Translations under genes and position numbers: made by a program
Assembly: GCF_040115645.1 (NCBI RefSeq)
Contig: NC_089541.1
Location: 496,001-560,000 of the forward strand
Length of the DNA stretch: 64,000 nucleotides
Direction: 5' to 3'
DNA from: Euwallacea fornicatus
Taxonomy: Eukaryota; Arthropoda; Insecta; Coleoptera; Curculionidae
In this document: in pieces, positions 47,119 to 57,931 of the stretch
Layout of the letters: each line of letters opens with the position of its first letter
How positions within the stretch are numbered: the stretch's first letter is position 1
Notes under the pieces: generated by a model
Database searches by the model: none
What the model was told of the DNA's origin: nothing
What the model saw: the letters and a program-made list of their open reading frames with translations, nothing else

Positions 47119-49619
47119 CTTCCATGCTACCCGGGTTCTGGGTTTCTCACTCTCGCTCGGTTACGTCTGGACACCAGATGCGCAGAAACTCTAATCGTCT
47201 TATCGCAATGCCTTCGAGGACGGGGACGCCGCGTTGTAAAGTGGACGTTCCACGTAAATTTAAAATTATTTAAAAGTTGTAAAACCTTAAATCCGTTCGA
47301 CTTGTCCATAATTATGGCTCGAAACTGCTTCTCTCGCGAAGAGAAATTCGACATGTTGACGTTTCCGCGGCATTCATTTGTTTAATACGCGCCGTTGCCA
47401 TACGTCAAAATCGCGGCCGACTTATCAAGGAACGCTTTAACGGCTGTGACTCATAGAGTTTGTGAGAAAAATACTGAATGCGATTGACGGCTGAAAAGGG
47501 AATTTTATGACGATTTCGAAAATAGAAATAATCGATGGCGCGCCTATAGGGAAAACAAAAGTTCGCCAACTTTTCGTCGAAAGTGAGAATTTGGCAGGAA
47601 AACTGGCAACACTGCTAAGCAGTTCGCAGAAGAGCGCCTCGACAACGTAAAACTTTCATTCCTCTAACTGGAACCGTATAAGAGTTGCTTGCAAAAAACG
47701 AAAACCGCCAAATTCGTTTCTTTCCGGACACCTTCGTAACCGTTCGGAACTTAGCCGGCATGAGAACAGATTATTAATTTGCTTTAAATTGCCCAACTTT
47801 TTCCCCAATTCAAACCGTTTCGTCTCTATTGCCGTCTCCGAGATCCCCACGCTGTTCATCCTTACCTGGACGGGACCGCGTATCGCGACTACGCGTGTCG
47901 TTAGCGCCATCCATGTGTGAAACCCGGAAACTCAGTTGCGCACTCGCGTATCGTCGCTCAAGTCCCAATGGTTGAGTTCCGGAGGCGTCCGATTTGGTCG
48001 TTTCCATTACTTTCCGCCCTTTCGGAGCGATTGTTATGGATCGTGATCTGTTTGACGTCAAACGACGACGAAATAATTTATTAATAAAAACCCACCTGGC
48101 ACCCATTCTATTCCTATAAAGAAGCACCTGCATAGTGAACTCCTTAAGACTCGCTTCCTTTCTTATCTTCCATGTTAACGATATGCAAAGTAGACAGCGT
48201 TCGTAAACGTCTCCTTAAAGTGGATAACCGTATTTTAGATTTTCCGAATGATCCCGGACAATTTTCAATTACGGATGCAAATTTGTTCCGCAGCGGATCT
48301 ATTCAAAACTTACGTAGCTTACTTTGTGCGCAGTTCTACCGCTAGTTCGGCCGGTTTCCCGTGAACGCGAAATTGTTAAATATGTAAAATACCTCGAGCT
48401 CTAATAATTAAGCCGCTTTAATGAACGAAAACTTCGTCAAAGGAACTTTATGAATAGAACGACGAATTAGCAGGCTTATTTGGAAAGGTGAATTAGTCAT
48501 TAGGCTGTGGCGTTAAAAACTTACTTTGCTGTCGCTTGAAGTGGAGCCGGAGAATCGTTCGGAACCATGGAGGACAACATGCGCGCGTGAAAGTGACGCG
48601 AAAAATTACTGAGTCTGAAGTGGGGAATGTTCGTTCGAAAAAATTTTATTTGTCTTGTTAAAATTTCTGTCGTCGAGCAAGCTAAAGGAAAAAATCGCAC
48701 TGAGAAAAAATTAAAAAAAAAAAAAACCGGCGGGGTAAAAAGAACCAACACAATCAACGGGGGTGGAAAGGGACGTCACGCAGACGGCGAAAAAACTGAC
48801 GCATTTTCCAGGTATTTTCGGGGGGCCTTCGGCGCCTCAGCGAACTCTAAATTAGGTGAACATAACCCGGACTTGATCGACGACAACTATTTTAATAACT
48901 CGTTCGACTCATTTCCCTCTACTCGCTCGAATTCGCTTCGCCTCACTTAACTCGTGAATCGAGCAGGAGAGAAGCGACTCTCAACGTTCGTCGTGAATTT
49001 TCATTTATTTATATTCTTTAAGTCCATTTTTAAGTAAATAAATTTCAGGAAACGTTTACGTGTGACAGATCATTTCGTTCAAGTCAAGCTCTCCAACGAG
49101 CTCTTAGCGAGACCGATTTTTCGACGCCTCCATCGAGCCGAAATGCCGAACGTTGACATATGGCGCGCCGTCGCAATCGGAAAATCAAACTGAATTCAAA
49201 AACGTAAAAATCCAATATGGCGCTCGTGAGATAAGGCAAAGTCGATGATGACGCTCGCAGGAAATCTAAACGTCAGATTACAAATGTGACATCGTCACCT
49301 TGTAGAAGCGAAAGAGTGACGGCGATGACGTGTCATTCGTTTTTAATTATCTCTTCAAGTAACCTCAGTAAAGAAAATAATTTTTTTTTATTTCGTATTT
49401 TTACGAATATCTTCGGAGGTGATCGGAATTTTTCGACTTTCAAAAGGCGTTTCACTGCGCTTTCGAATTGCGCAGCTTCGCCCCAATTCAACCGACCTCG
49501 CGGATCTCACGGTTACTGAGGTCCCAGCGATGAGCGTCGAACCTGAATAAGTCTATATATACTAAGTGTTCGCGGATGGAGTGCACGAGAGGAAAAAACT
49601 TCATCATTAATTTTACGAC
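47119..49619. other. Unassigned DNA
   Basis: A 30-bp segment near 47607 resembles 3447-3476. No gene recognised. An A13 run lies near 48713. Confidence 0.45.
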
Positions 49620-49800
49620 ATGAAGGCGTTCTTTATTTTTTTTAAATATGCTTGTAGCCAGTCTGCAACATAAACATTTTGGATTAGATGTACAGGGCGT
49701 TGACGAATTGGGAAGACGTAAAACCCTGTACACCCAATCGTAAATGTTCACGTTGCAAACGCGTTTCAGAACACAAGAGATTCAGCAGCGATATTTAATA
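49620..49800. repeat. Near-palindrome centred on a paired terminal motif
   Basis: TGTACAGGG at 49689 and CCCTGTACA about 35 bp later face each other. Their outer flanks also match in inverted orientation (TGCAACRTRAACATTT, GGATTRG, and a weaker AAATAT block). The whole is an inverted repeat of roughly 60-90-bp arms around a ~26-bp centre. Confidence 0.6.
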
Positions 49801-50158
49801 ATCTAATAATAATTTGAACGAATCTGGAATAATGGAATCTCCACGAATCTGGAATGTGAACGTACATACGAATGAAAGGGTCTTGACTACTTATACCACT
49901 GCGAGACCATGGGCGTGCATGAATTCATCTAGAGCGCGCCGTCAGGGGTAGCTGGCAATTTAAACAGATCTTTGATCTAAATTAACTATATTTTGATGAT
50001 TTTGTCGTATCAGACCAGGGACGGCGTTGCTTAAATAAACCAGTTTTCTAATTGCGCTCTAACACCACCATTAGGTTTTCATGAGAAATCAAATAGGCAC
50101 AACGTAAGGGGAACAGATTTATAGGCGTAACGTGGGGTGCTTGGTTTAAGGATGTATA
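49801..50158. other. Unassigned DNA
   Basis: AT-rich; nothing recognised. Confidence 0.5.
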
Positions 50159-50990
50159 TACAGGGTGGCCCAGAATAAGGGGGTCAACGCTTAACCACGC
50201 ATTCCTCGGTCAAAAATACGTCGATTCATGGTGATATACTTACATAGGAAATTTGTCTTCTTCTGGAGATACGAGCCCTTAAAGTCTCACTTTTTTTTGA
50301 ATTTTATAGCAGATAAATCGAAAACGACTAGATAGATTGTTACGGAATTTGGTGTGCAATCTTTCTGCTTCTCGGAGCACGTTCGACGGGGCTTATCATG
50401 GTGAAAGCACCAGGGGTAGTGGTCAGTTGCTACCACGTCGAATGTTAAATACACCAGAACTTTTTTATTCGTTCATGCAGGCGGTTGGTTGTTTATTTAT
50501 TTTTTTTTAATTAAATTCCCGGTCACTTCCGCAACTGTTTTTATCTCTTATTGAATTTTGATTTGAGGCCTCCATTGGACGGAAAAAAATGAAAATCGTC
50601 GATAATGTCAGTCAATACACACCCTCCAGAAGGAGATGAAAGCACACATCTCAATAACCAGTTAATTTAATGAGTGCTCAACGTGACCACCCCGTTCACG
50701 ATTACAGAGATTCGCGCGTCGAAGAAAATTCAATTTTAATCTTCCCAACATCGCTGGACCGTTGCGCGTTCCATCGGCGGCTTGCAAAACTCTATTTCTC
50801 GGGCGGTCTTCGATGTGAACGGGAACAGCGTCTGCACGAGATTTGGGCGCACCCCCAATGGAAAAGTCGCAGGGAGTTAGATCTGGAGGTCCAGGTGGCC
50901 ACTGAGGAGGGGAATCATCATGTCCTCCATTAATAAACAAAGGGAAATGCGTGGCTAAGCGTTGGCCCCCTCATTCTGGGCCGCCCCGCA
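50159..50990 (-). mobile_element. Mariner-like element with ~40-bp TIRs
   Basis: Left TIR TACAGGGTGGCCCAGAATAA...; right TIR, minus strand from 50990, TGCGGGGCGGCCCAGAATGA.... They match through AGGGGG.CAACGCTTA.CCACGCATT, about 40 bp with few mismatches. Total 832 bp, too short for a full transposase. It carries one C-terminal fragment on the minus strand. Confidence 0.85.
50662..50940 (-). pseudogene. Mariner-like transposase C-terminal fragment
   Basis: One open minus-strand frame reads PQWPPGPPDLTPCDFSIGGA near its start. This is the WPPRSPDLTPCDFFLWG block with the third catalytic Asp. It ends with RERGGHVEHSLN and a stop at 50662-50664; GGHVEH is a usual transposase terminus. RS and LW of the motif are altered, and everything upstream of the motif is missing. 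The end of this open frame nearest the right TIR therefore begins inside the former catalytic domain. Confidence 0.75.
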
Positions 50991-52140
50991 TAACGATTAT
51001 TTCCTTCTTCAGCTTTAGGTTTACGTTCTAAAAACGAAGTTTGGTTAAAAAAATTCTGCCCGCATTCGCGGGCCGAGCGGCAACATTTCGGACGTTCCAG
51101 GCAACAGATATTGCGTCGACCGGTGCTGTTACTTACGGGGAACTATGGAAGACCTCACTTTTGTGGACCTCCACCCGCCGGCGGTAACGGCGCGCGAATG
51201 GCGATCATCACCGTTCTGAGGACCAAGGTGAGAAAACTGCCGGTCTAAGAGCGACGCGCGGCCAGAGGCGGCGCGGAGAGCCGCGCCCGGAACCGGGCCT
51301 CTCCGACTACTATTTATTTATTTATTTATTTATTTTATTTATTTATTTTTTTAATTTTACGATTCTCGCGAACGCGTCGCTCAGAACAAATACCTTATTA
51401 GCGATGTTGGAGGAATTAAAATCATTGCGGCAAGAACAATTTTAGCAATACGGTGGATTTAGCTGTCGAAATCACGTGCCAAAGATAATGAAGACACGCC
51501 TCAATTAATGAACACCGATCGGTGGAATACAAACGAGCGGGTTTTGTAGCGATAACTCAATCCGTAGCCGGATTAACGCGACGCCCATCACTAGCGCGTT
51601 GCATATTGATCCATTTCGATAATTTCCGATATTAAATTAATTTCGGAATATCCGGTAATTAAAACCACAGCCTTTGCTTCACTTCGATATTATGAGGAGC
51701 CCGTCGAGTTGGGGTTTGCATGATATCCGACCAAGCTGAACTTGAATAATGTTGATTTGCTCCCGCGATAATAGTCCGGGATAATTAGAATCTACTATTA
51801 TAGAGCTTGAAGGCAACATCTGCTATTGAGGCCGCTAAAAGACGACAGGGCGAAAATCATCGCTTTTATTTACCGAACAATAGATACATTCCCATGCGGG
51901 CAGCGATCGATCTCGCCGGCCCCTTTTTAACAATAATCTCGGTTATCTGACATTTTTTTTATTTATTTATTTTATTTATTTTTTTTTTTTCGGATAAAAA
52001 CGGCAATGTAGGCCTTTATTGGTTTAATGTCCCTGTGCTCTATTTTAATCCGAGCATTTAGCAAAATGGAAACGCCAAATAATTTAAAGTTTCGATATTA
52101 AAATTTGGGTTCGTAAATTCGGAATCCCACTGTTCGAACT
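50991..52140. other. Unassigned DNA with (ATTT)n tracts
   Basis: (TATT/ATTT)n at 51310-51352 and 51954-51990. Near 51134-51170 a frame CYLRGTMEDLTFVD resembles the mariner FYLWGT..DL block, but too little remains to call. Otherwise nothing recognised. Confidence 0.4.
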
Positions 52141-52238
52141 GGATAAACGCAATTTAGGGCCCTTCGGAGGTATACTTTATTGGGCTAGGGCCGAGCATTA
52201 TTGGAAATCTATTATTGTCGGGTTAATGGGACAAAATA
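52141..52238 (+). repeat. Direct repeat, copy 1
   Basis: Starts GGATAAACGCAATTTAGGGC and ends in ACAAAATA. It shares, with small differences, all blocks of 52866-52962, including TATTATTGGAAATCTATTAT. Confidence 0.85.
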
Positions 52239-52547
52239 AAAAGAGTATGAGGCATCGTTTGTATAGAGGTAAATCTCTTTGACAAGCAGATACAGAGCCT
52301 CGTTTCAGACGCCAGAAACCATTTCGATAAACAATGAGACGGGAAATGAAACACTTACCGGTGTACAAAGACGTGTCCAGACCGGTAATGAAGCAGTGCG
52401 TTCGAGGAAGTTGATGCCGGAAAATCATCTAATTAGAATGACGCAGATGAATCCTTTGCGGATACCTATTATTCAGTTTCCCCCGTGAAAATACTAGAAA
52501 TGTCCGAGCAAGTGTATCCACTCTCGTCCGATTTAAATGTCCGATAC

Positions 52548-52682
52548 AGGGTGAGAAAAAGACGACTGCAGATGTGTCGAAGTTTGACCACCGGTCAGAC
52601 ACACGATCCGGTAAAATTTCCACCTCGGCCGCTGCCGAAATCCTTCGTACGAGGCCAGGGAAGTTTTTCCGACGCCCCGTAT
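52548..52682. mobile_element. Possible very short MITE
   Basis: GATACAGGGTGAGAAAAAG at about 52545 and, on the minus strand from about 52683, ATACGGGGCGTCGGAAAAAC are facing terminal-type ends about 135 bp apart. Arms match only at the tips. Confidence 0.35.
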
Positions 52683-52865
52683 CAGGGAAATGCCACGGTC
52701 GGCCTCGTGCGTGCATTAACAGTTTTCATTCTTTTACTACTTTGACCCAAGGAATGCCCCCCAAAAATTTCCTCGAGGAACACCGCGCAATTCGCACGAT
52801 CCTGGACCGTCAATGGGGTGCCGCATCCAGCGATGGTATCCATAGTTAAATAACAACTTCGGACA

Positions 52866-52962
52866 GGATAAACGCATTTAGGGCCATTCAGAGGAATACT
52901 TTATTGAGCTGCAGTCGGGTATTATTGGAAATCTATTATTGTTAGGTTAATAGGACAAAATA
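52866..52962 (+). repeat. Direct repeat, copy 2
   Basis: Same order of blocks as 52141-52238, same orientation, 725 bp away, roughly 85 percent matching by eye. Confidence 0.85.
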
Positions 52963-53499
52963 CACATCCCAATCAGCCAATTATTACGCGAACGCAGCCC
53001 TGTGACGAAATAACCGACCAACTGCGCAAGAACGTCGCTGCAACAACGATGAAATTGCCGTTGCAGAAGAAGTGAAGGAGCGACCTCCATAAGTCGACCA
53101 TACTGAAGTCGCTTTGCTTAACTGGCCAGACGAGACAGTCCCGCTTCTTCCTTCCGTCGACCATTCTGTTGGAACCCTTCCGGATCTGGATCACAACTTT
53201 GGGTTGTACTAATGGTCAATCTAAGTTAAGGACATCTGCCACGGGCACAAAGGCCTGGTTGGTCGGTTGCGTTTTTCGATGAAATCGAAGTGGTTCATGC
53301 CGAGAGACCGTTTAGACTTCAAATAAAATCGGTTAAGAAGTTCGTTGATAAAAAGAACGTACGTCGTTGATCGTTTGTATGTATATCTGGTTACCTACAT
53401 CGTTCGCTAATTTTCCATGCCGCAGCGCTCCTCGCGGCGACATTTAGCCAACCGTTACATCCTGTTTTGATTATTTGCCGTTCGGCCTTTGCAGCCTTC
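52963..53499. other. Unassigned DNA
   Basis: Nothing recognised. Confidence 0.45.
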
Positions 53500-53690
53500 G
53501 GACAACCGGTACACACCATCGAAGACCTTAAGGATCGGGCTGAGGCGGCGGAACGTGCGCACATGTCCCCCCAGAAGTTTTCGGCAATGTCTTCAGCGTC
53601 GGGAAAATCGAATGGACAACATTTTCAGCAATTGTTGCGAATTTTTCGGACAATTAGACTTTTTCCGTTAAAATGTGCTTGTTAAAAAAT
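53500..53690 (+). pseudogene. Mariner-like transposase C-terminal tail
   Basis: The plus-strand frame reads GQPVHTIEDLKDRAEAAERA then MSPQKF. After a frame change near 53588 it continues RQCLQRRENRMDNIFSN. This resembles the end of mariner-like transposases (...V.T.EEL..RI..AC..I.P..F..V....R...C). No catalytic residue is present and assignment is tentative. Confidence 0.4.
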
Positions 53691-53888
53691 GGCGTTGATG
53701 TCCAGTTGAATCGTCGAAAATTGAAAGTAAACAGAGCAACATAACCTCACTCTGCTCCTTTATCGTAGATTAATTTCAAGGTCATTTCGCGCAATGTGAC
53801 CAAGCTACGTCCCACTTTCCATCTTCCATTTCTCTCGTTTAAATCCCTCAACTGGCTAGATACGAAATTTAAACGGCCTCGCCGTATA

Positions 53889-54898
53889 TACAGACTGTTT
53901 CAATTTTGATCAGCTTAATTTTAATGGTGTGTCGAATGTCCGCAAATAATGTCAGTTTACTATATCAACTAACGTTCAGTAAGCCTTCCTCTAGCACGTA
54001 CGGGGCTTCGGATTTAATTTTAAATATGAAAAGCGTCAAGTTTGGTCAAAAGGGCCTAGCGATTCTTTAACGAAATTTTCGATATAACAAATGTGTTTTA
54101 CTAGAAAAAATATGTTTTAGCTTTTCCATTGGCGTGCCAGTCTCCACGTCGGGGGATATTTTTTCAGAAAAAATGGTGCGCTACTGGGTTTTTTGAAAAT
54201 AATTTTTTTTTTGAATTCGCCGTTGAATTCTGGAGAAATTGAGATTTTTTCGTCCCACCCACCATTTACAAATTTAAAAAAATCAATTAATGTTGATGCA
54301 TGTCTAGTTTGTTTAAATATTAATGTTAATGCAGAAACTGATACATATTTGCGAACAACTTTTGACACGAAAATATATCAAAATTTATCTTTACTCTTCA
54401 GAAAAAATGTGGGGGACCGCGTTCCTGTTTTTTCAAAATTCCCAGCCAAGTGCCGGTACCGTCGGGTTCTAACTAGTAATTTAGGACGTTAATTAAAATT
54501 ATATCAATTTTTGCACCCAGAAACGGTGGAACGGCCGAAAAATCTCCAGGGAGACCAATTTTCCAAAATCGAACGAGGAACCCAAGAATGATTTCTATTT
54601 TCAGGGAAGCCAGTGGCGCATCGATTCGCCGAAGGGATATCTCCGAACGTGGAAGTAGGCGCGCTACTAGAAAAGACATACGTCGTTTTAGTCCTCGACC
54701 CCTCCAAAATTCCGTTAACGGGTATCTAGCCCTTCCCGAAGAAATCGACACTTTCCAATTTTTTTAATGAAACTTGAACCCCTTGCGTCCGCCCAGGGAA
54801 GCCTTATCGGCCGTCGGCTTACTTGGCAAACCGACCTTATTTTCGGACGTCCAATGGACTGTCAAAGTTATGCGAGTTCAAACTGGGACGCCCTGTGC
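53889..54898. mobile_element. Fold-back element, ~380-bp inverted arms
   Basis: Left end TACAGACTGTTTCAATTTTG at 53889; right end, minus strand from 54898, GCACAGGGCGTCCCAGTTTG. The arms align in order through CGAATGTCCGCAAATAA / TGGACGTCCGAAAATAA, GTCRGTTT, AAGCCTTCC / AAGGCTTCC, GGGGCTTC / GGGGTTC, TTAACGRAATTTT, CCACGT.CGG.GATAT, GATGCGC.ACTGG and GAGATTTTTCG. The unpaired centre is about 54265-54515. Old and diverged. No transposase visible. Confidence 0.75.
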
Positions 54899-55632
54899 AC
54901 GGGACGAGACAGAAAGAGAATGAGGGAATCGTTTCGGGCGAATTCCGTTGACAACCAAATACAGCGGATCGTTTTCCGCGCCGGGCACCATTTCGGCACT
55001 AGTTTCCCAACGAAACGGAAATGTTGTGCAAGTTGTCGTTCCAGCTGCTACGGGCCATTAAAAGTTTTGAAAAATGCAGTTTTGCCGTCCACCACAGAGT
55101 GCAGGAAGGGTGCAGGTCACCAACGCAACCTGGAGCGGAACCGAGTGCATTCGGGGCGGAAAATGCGACACCGATGAAATGCAAATGGCGTGCAAATTGC
55201 GTCATCCAGCTGCACTAATTTTACAAATGGAATGCGCTATAAGGAACGCCACCGTTGTCCGAGTCGTTACTTGACACCCTCCGAAAGAACCGTTCACGAT
55301 GGATGCCTACATTCTGGAACATGTGCGGAGGGAACGACGAAACAAAACGGAAACCCTCTCTGTTCCCCTGTGCCTTTCCAATTATGATGTAATTGCTGAG
55401 ACCACAAAACATTTGCATATGCAAATTCCACCTTGCCCTACTTGTATTAATTACAGAGCCCTTTTTCATCGAGGTCGGCCCGCTTAAATTCATTTAAGCT
55501 GTCTCGTTTCGGTTCTCAAATCCTGAGTTAAAAACGGAGCCCTACGGCGTACGTACGTACCTACGTGTGTGCACGTTCTAACTGCAGCTGCAACTAATGC
55601 GCGGGTGTTACATGTATACACATATACACATA
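54899..55632. other. Unassigned DNA
   Basis: Open frames 55021-55274 have no recognised motif. Ends in a short (ATACAC)n patch before the next element. Confidence 0.45.
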
Positions 55633-57139
55633 TACAGGGTGTCCCAGATCGAAGTGCAAATATTTCAGCCGTGGTTTCCACTAATGGAATCAGCAAACAC
55701 GTGTACATATAGTTTTTTTGTCCAAAGGTCTCTCGTTTAAGTTCTTGAATGTGGGGCCCCGTTTAGATGAAATAATTTACGCTGGAGGAGCCTTTCGGCA
55801 GATTGTGGTGAAATTTGGCGCACAAACATTTTTCGATCGCAGCAGTCCACAAATAAAAAAATGAAATATACAGCCTTGCCGTGACGTAGACATAAGGGCC
55901 GGACTGGGAGCGTGGGGCCCCGTATTGGTGTCGATCGAGCGATTACACTACTCGATTGCGCCTTTCATTTGGGAGCTTTTTTGTCTCTTGGAGATTTCTC
56001 GTAGAATTTTACGCCTTTTTATTGCAGGAATTTGTTGATGTTGAGTAGACCGTGGCTCGAATAGCCGCATCATCCTCCCTGTCCAAAAAAACCATCCTGG
56101 TCGTCATGCTCTGGCATGTTGTGGTCAACCAGCAGCAGGCATTACTCGTTAATGCCAGTATTGCCATATTTAATCATAAAAAGACAGAAAAATTGATTTT
56201 TATTTGTTTCATGGTGGCTCTTCCGTTCGGCGATCCCGAGTATGCTGGTACTCGCCTGATTCATGGTGAGTGCAGACGAAACGCCCATAGAGCTAGAGTT
56301 CGCTACCATCGGCGATTTCCTAATCGACGGCTTCCGAGTGCAAGAACGTTTACAAATGTTCTTATCGGGTTGAGGGAATTTGGTAGTTTCGCTCCTCGAC
56401 GAGGAGAAAACCATAATGATGAGCGTCCTGGGGGAGATGGCGAGCAACAAATAATCAACTACCTCGAGGACAATGAAATTGTTAGTTTAAGAAATGCCGG
56501 GCATGACTTAATGGTCCCGAAGAGGAGCGCTCACAGAGCGTTGCGTCAAGAAAATCATCACCCTTATCACTTAAGGAAAGTCCAGAACTCGCGGTCACCT
56601 CGGACAACTTTTACTGCGGACAATTTCGTTCTTCTTCGCTATTTCGTTTCAAATAATTCAACAAACAACTTTAGGCAGACACGGTCCAATCCGAGGAAGA
56701 TGAGCGAAAGTTGCTTTGAAGTAACCACGACGAGAAGAGGACACATTCTGCAAAGAACCTCCAAGAGACGAAAGAGTTTCTCAACGAAAAGCATGATCAT
56801 GTAACGTAATCACTTGATCGAAATATTTAGCGGTGAAATAAGCGCGGGCCTCAACGTTCACAGTCCGGCCCTTACACCCGTGTCGTGGCAACGCTGTATA
56901 TTTCATTTTTTTATTTGTGAACTGCTGCGATCGAAAAATGTTCGTACGCCAAATTTAACGAAGGCCCTTTGAAGGGCTCCTCCAACGCAAATCACTTTGT
57001 CCGAGTGGGGCCCCATGTTCAAAGATCTCTAGGACTTGAACGGCCGACTTTCGGACACAATGGAAAAGTACGCGTCTGTTAATTTCATTGGTAGAAGCCG
57101 CGGTTGAAACGTTCGCACTTTGATCCGGGACACCCTGTA
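55633..57139 (+). mobile_element. Mariner-like element with ~290-bp TIRs
   Basis: Left arm 55633-55922, right arm 56842-57139. Ends are TACAGGGTGTCCCAGATC and, minus strand, TACAGGGTGTCCCGGATC. Arms match well throughout, for example GGAGGAGCC, ACATTTTTCGATCGCAGCAG, TCACAAATAAAAAAATGAAA and AGGGCCGGACTG. The centre holds the N-terminal part of a transposase. The flanks are TATA-rich, consistent with TA target preference. Total 1507 bp. Confidence 0.9.
56211..56804 (+). pseudogene. DUF4817-type transposase, N-terminal half only
   Basis: The frame is open from 56052, but its first ~50 codons lie beyond the likely start. Homology begins at Met56211: ALPFGDPEY, LIHGECRRNAHRARVRY, RRFPNRRLPSARTF, LREFGSF (first HTH, DUF4817-like), then EQQIINYLEDNE, AGHDLMVPKRSAHRALRQEN and HPYHLRKVQ (second HTH). 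After about 56595 the sequence no longer matches the family, and no catalytic Asp motif follows before the stop at 56802. The element is therefore deleted for the catalytic domain. A spliced gene is unlikely because the arms follow at once. Lesser decay than most copies here. Confidence 0.82.
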
Positions 57140-57159
57140 TATATATATATATATATATA

Positions 57160-57931
57160 CACAGGGTGTTTCCTAACTACGTGTAAAAAATTTAAAGGCG
57201 TAATCCTCGGCTGATTTTGAGTCAAAAATGTCTAATAAACATATGTCCGCAAATGCCTTGTTCCAAGATACAGGGTGTTGACTGAAAGACGTTGAAAAAG
57301 GTTTGGTGGTATTTACTAACTTGTTTATTGTTAGTTTTTTTGCTACTTCCACTACTATAAACAAGATAGTCAGTGTTATTTTGGTGTTTTACTCTCTAAA
57401 GTGAAAGAATTCAGTTCTGTGTCCGAAAAATCAGATTATACCTCAGTTTTGAAAATTTTTCAAATGCCCAATTACACTAATCAAGAAATGGCCAATATGG
57501 TTCTTGTTTACGGCCTTGCTGATGGTGAGTGTTTGGCAGCGAGGCGCATTTACACGGAAAGGTTTCCAAACCACCAAGCTCCCAACCACCAAACCTTTAA
57601 AAACCTCTTTCAACGTCTTTGTGATACAGGATCTCTCATGAAAACTCCAGGAGGGGGAAAGCCAAGAACACGTCGAACACCAGAAGTGGAGGAAGAAATC
57701 TTAAGACGTATTGAAGAAAACCCGGGAACCCCCGGAATTGTCTTTTCTAAAATTCAAACGCCCAAATTGAGTAATTTTGGAAATAAAATCTCTTTTTCTT
57801 GTCGCATTTCAACACCCTGTATCTTGGAAACAAGGCATTTGCGGACATACGTTTATTAGACATTTTTGACTCAAAATCAGTCGAGGATTACGCCTTTAAA
57901 TTTTTTACGCGTAGTTAGGAAACACCCTGTA
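57160..57931 (+). mobile_element. Short mariner-like element with ~122-bp TIRs and nested terminal motif
   Basis: Arms 57160-57281 and 57809-57931 are nearly identical: CACAGGGTGTTTCCTAACTA, AAATTTAAAGGCGTAATCCTC, TGATTTTGAGTCAAAAATGTC, TAATAAACRTATGTCCGCAAATGCC. Inside each arm a second motif, ATACAGGGTGTTG, marks 57269 and 57823. The high arm identity suggests recent activity or mobilisation. Flanks are (TA)n. It lies 20 bp from the element ending at 57139. Confidence 0.92.
57464..57859 (+). CDS. Truncated DUF4817-type transposase, DNA-binding part only
   Basis: One intact frame. I start it at Met57464 (MPNYTNQEMANMVLVYGLAD), the usual start of this family, although the frame is open from 57401. 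Residues 1-60 contain the DUF4817-like HTH: GECLAARRIYTERFPN, then NHQTFKNLFQRLCDTGSL. Residues 61-90 give a basic linker and PRTRRTPEVEEEILRRIEEN with PGTPG, the start of the second HTH. There the family sequence stops abruptly, and the last ~40 codons read through unrelated sequence and the right arm to a stop at 57857-57859. About 130 codons against roughly 350 or more for a full transposase. No catalytic residue. It could bind TIRs without cutting, if it is expressed at all. Confidence 0.6.
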   Translation: MPNYTNQEMANMVLVYGLADGECLAARRIYTERFPNHQAPNHQTFKNLFQRLCDTGSLMKTPGGGKPRTRRTPEVEEEILRRIEENPGTPGIVFSKIQTPKLSNFGNKISFSCRISTPCILETRHLRTYVY

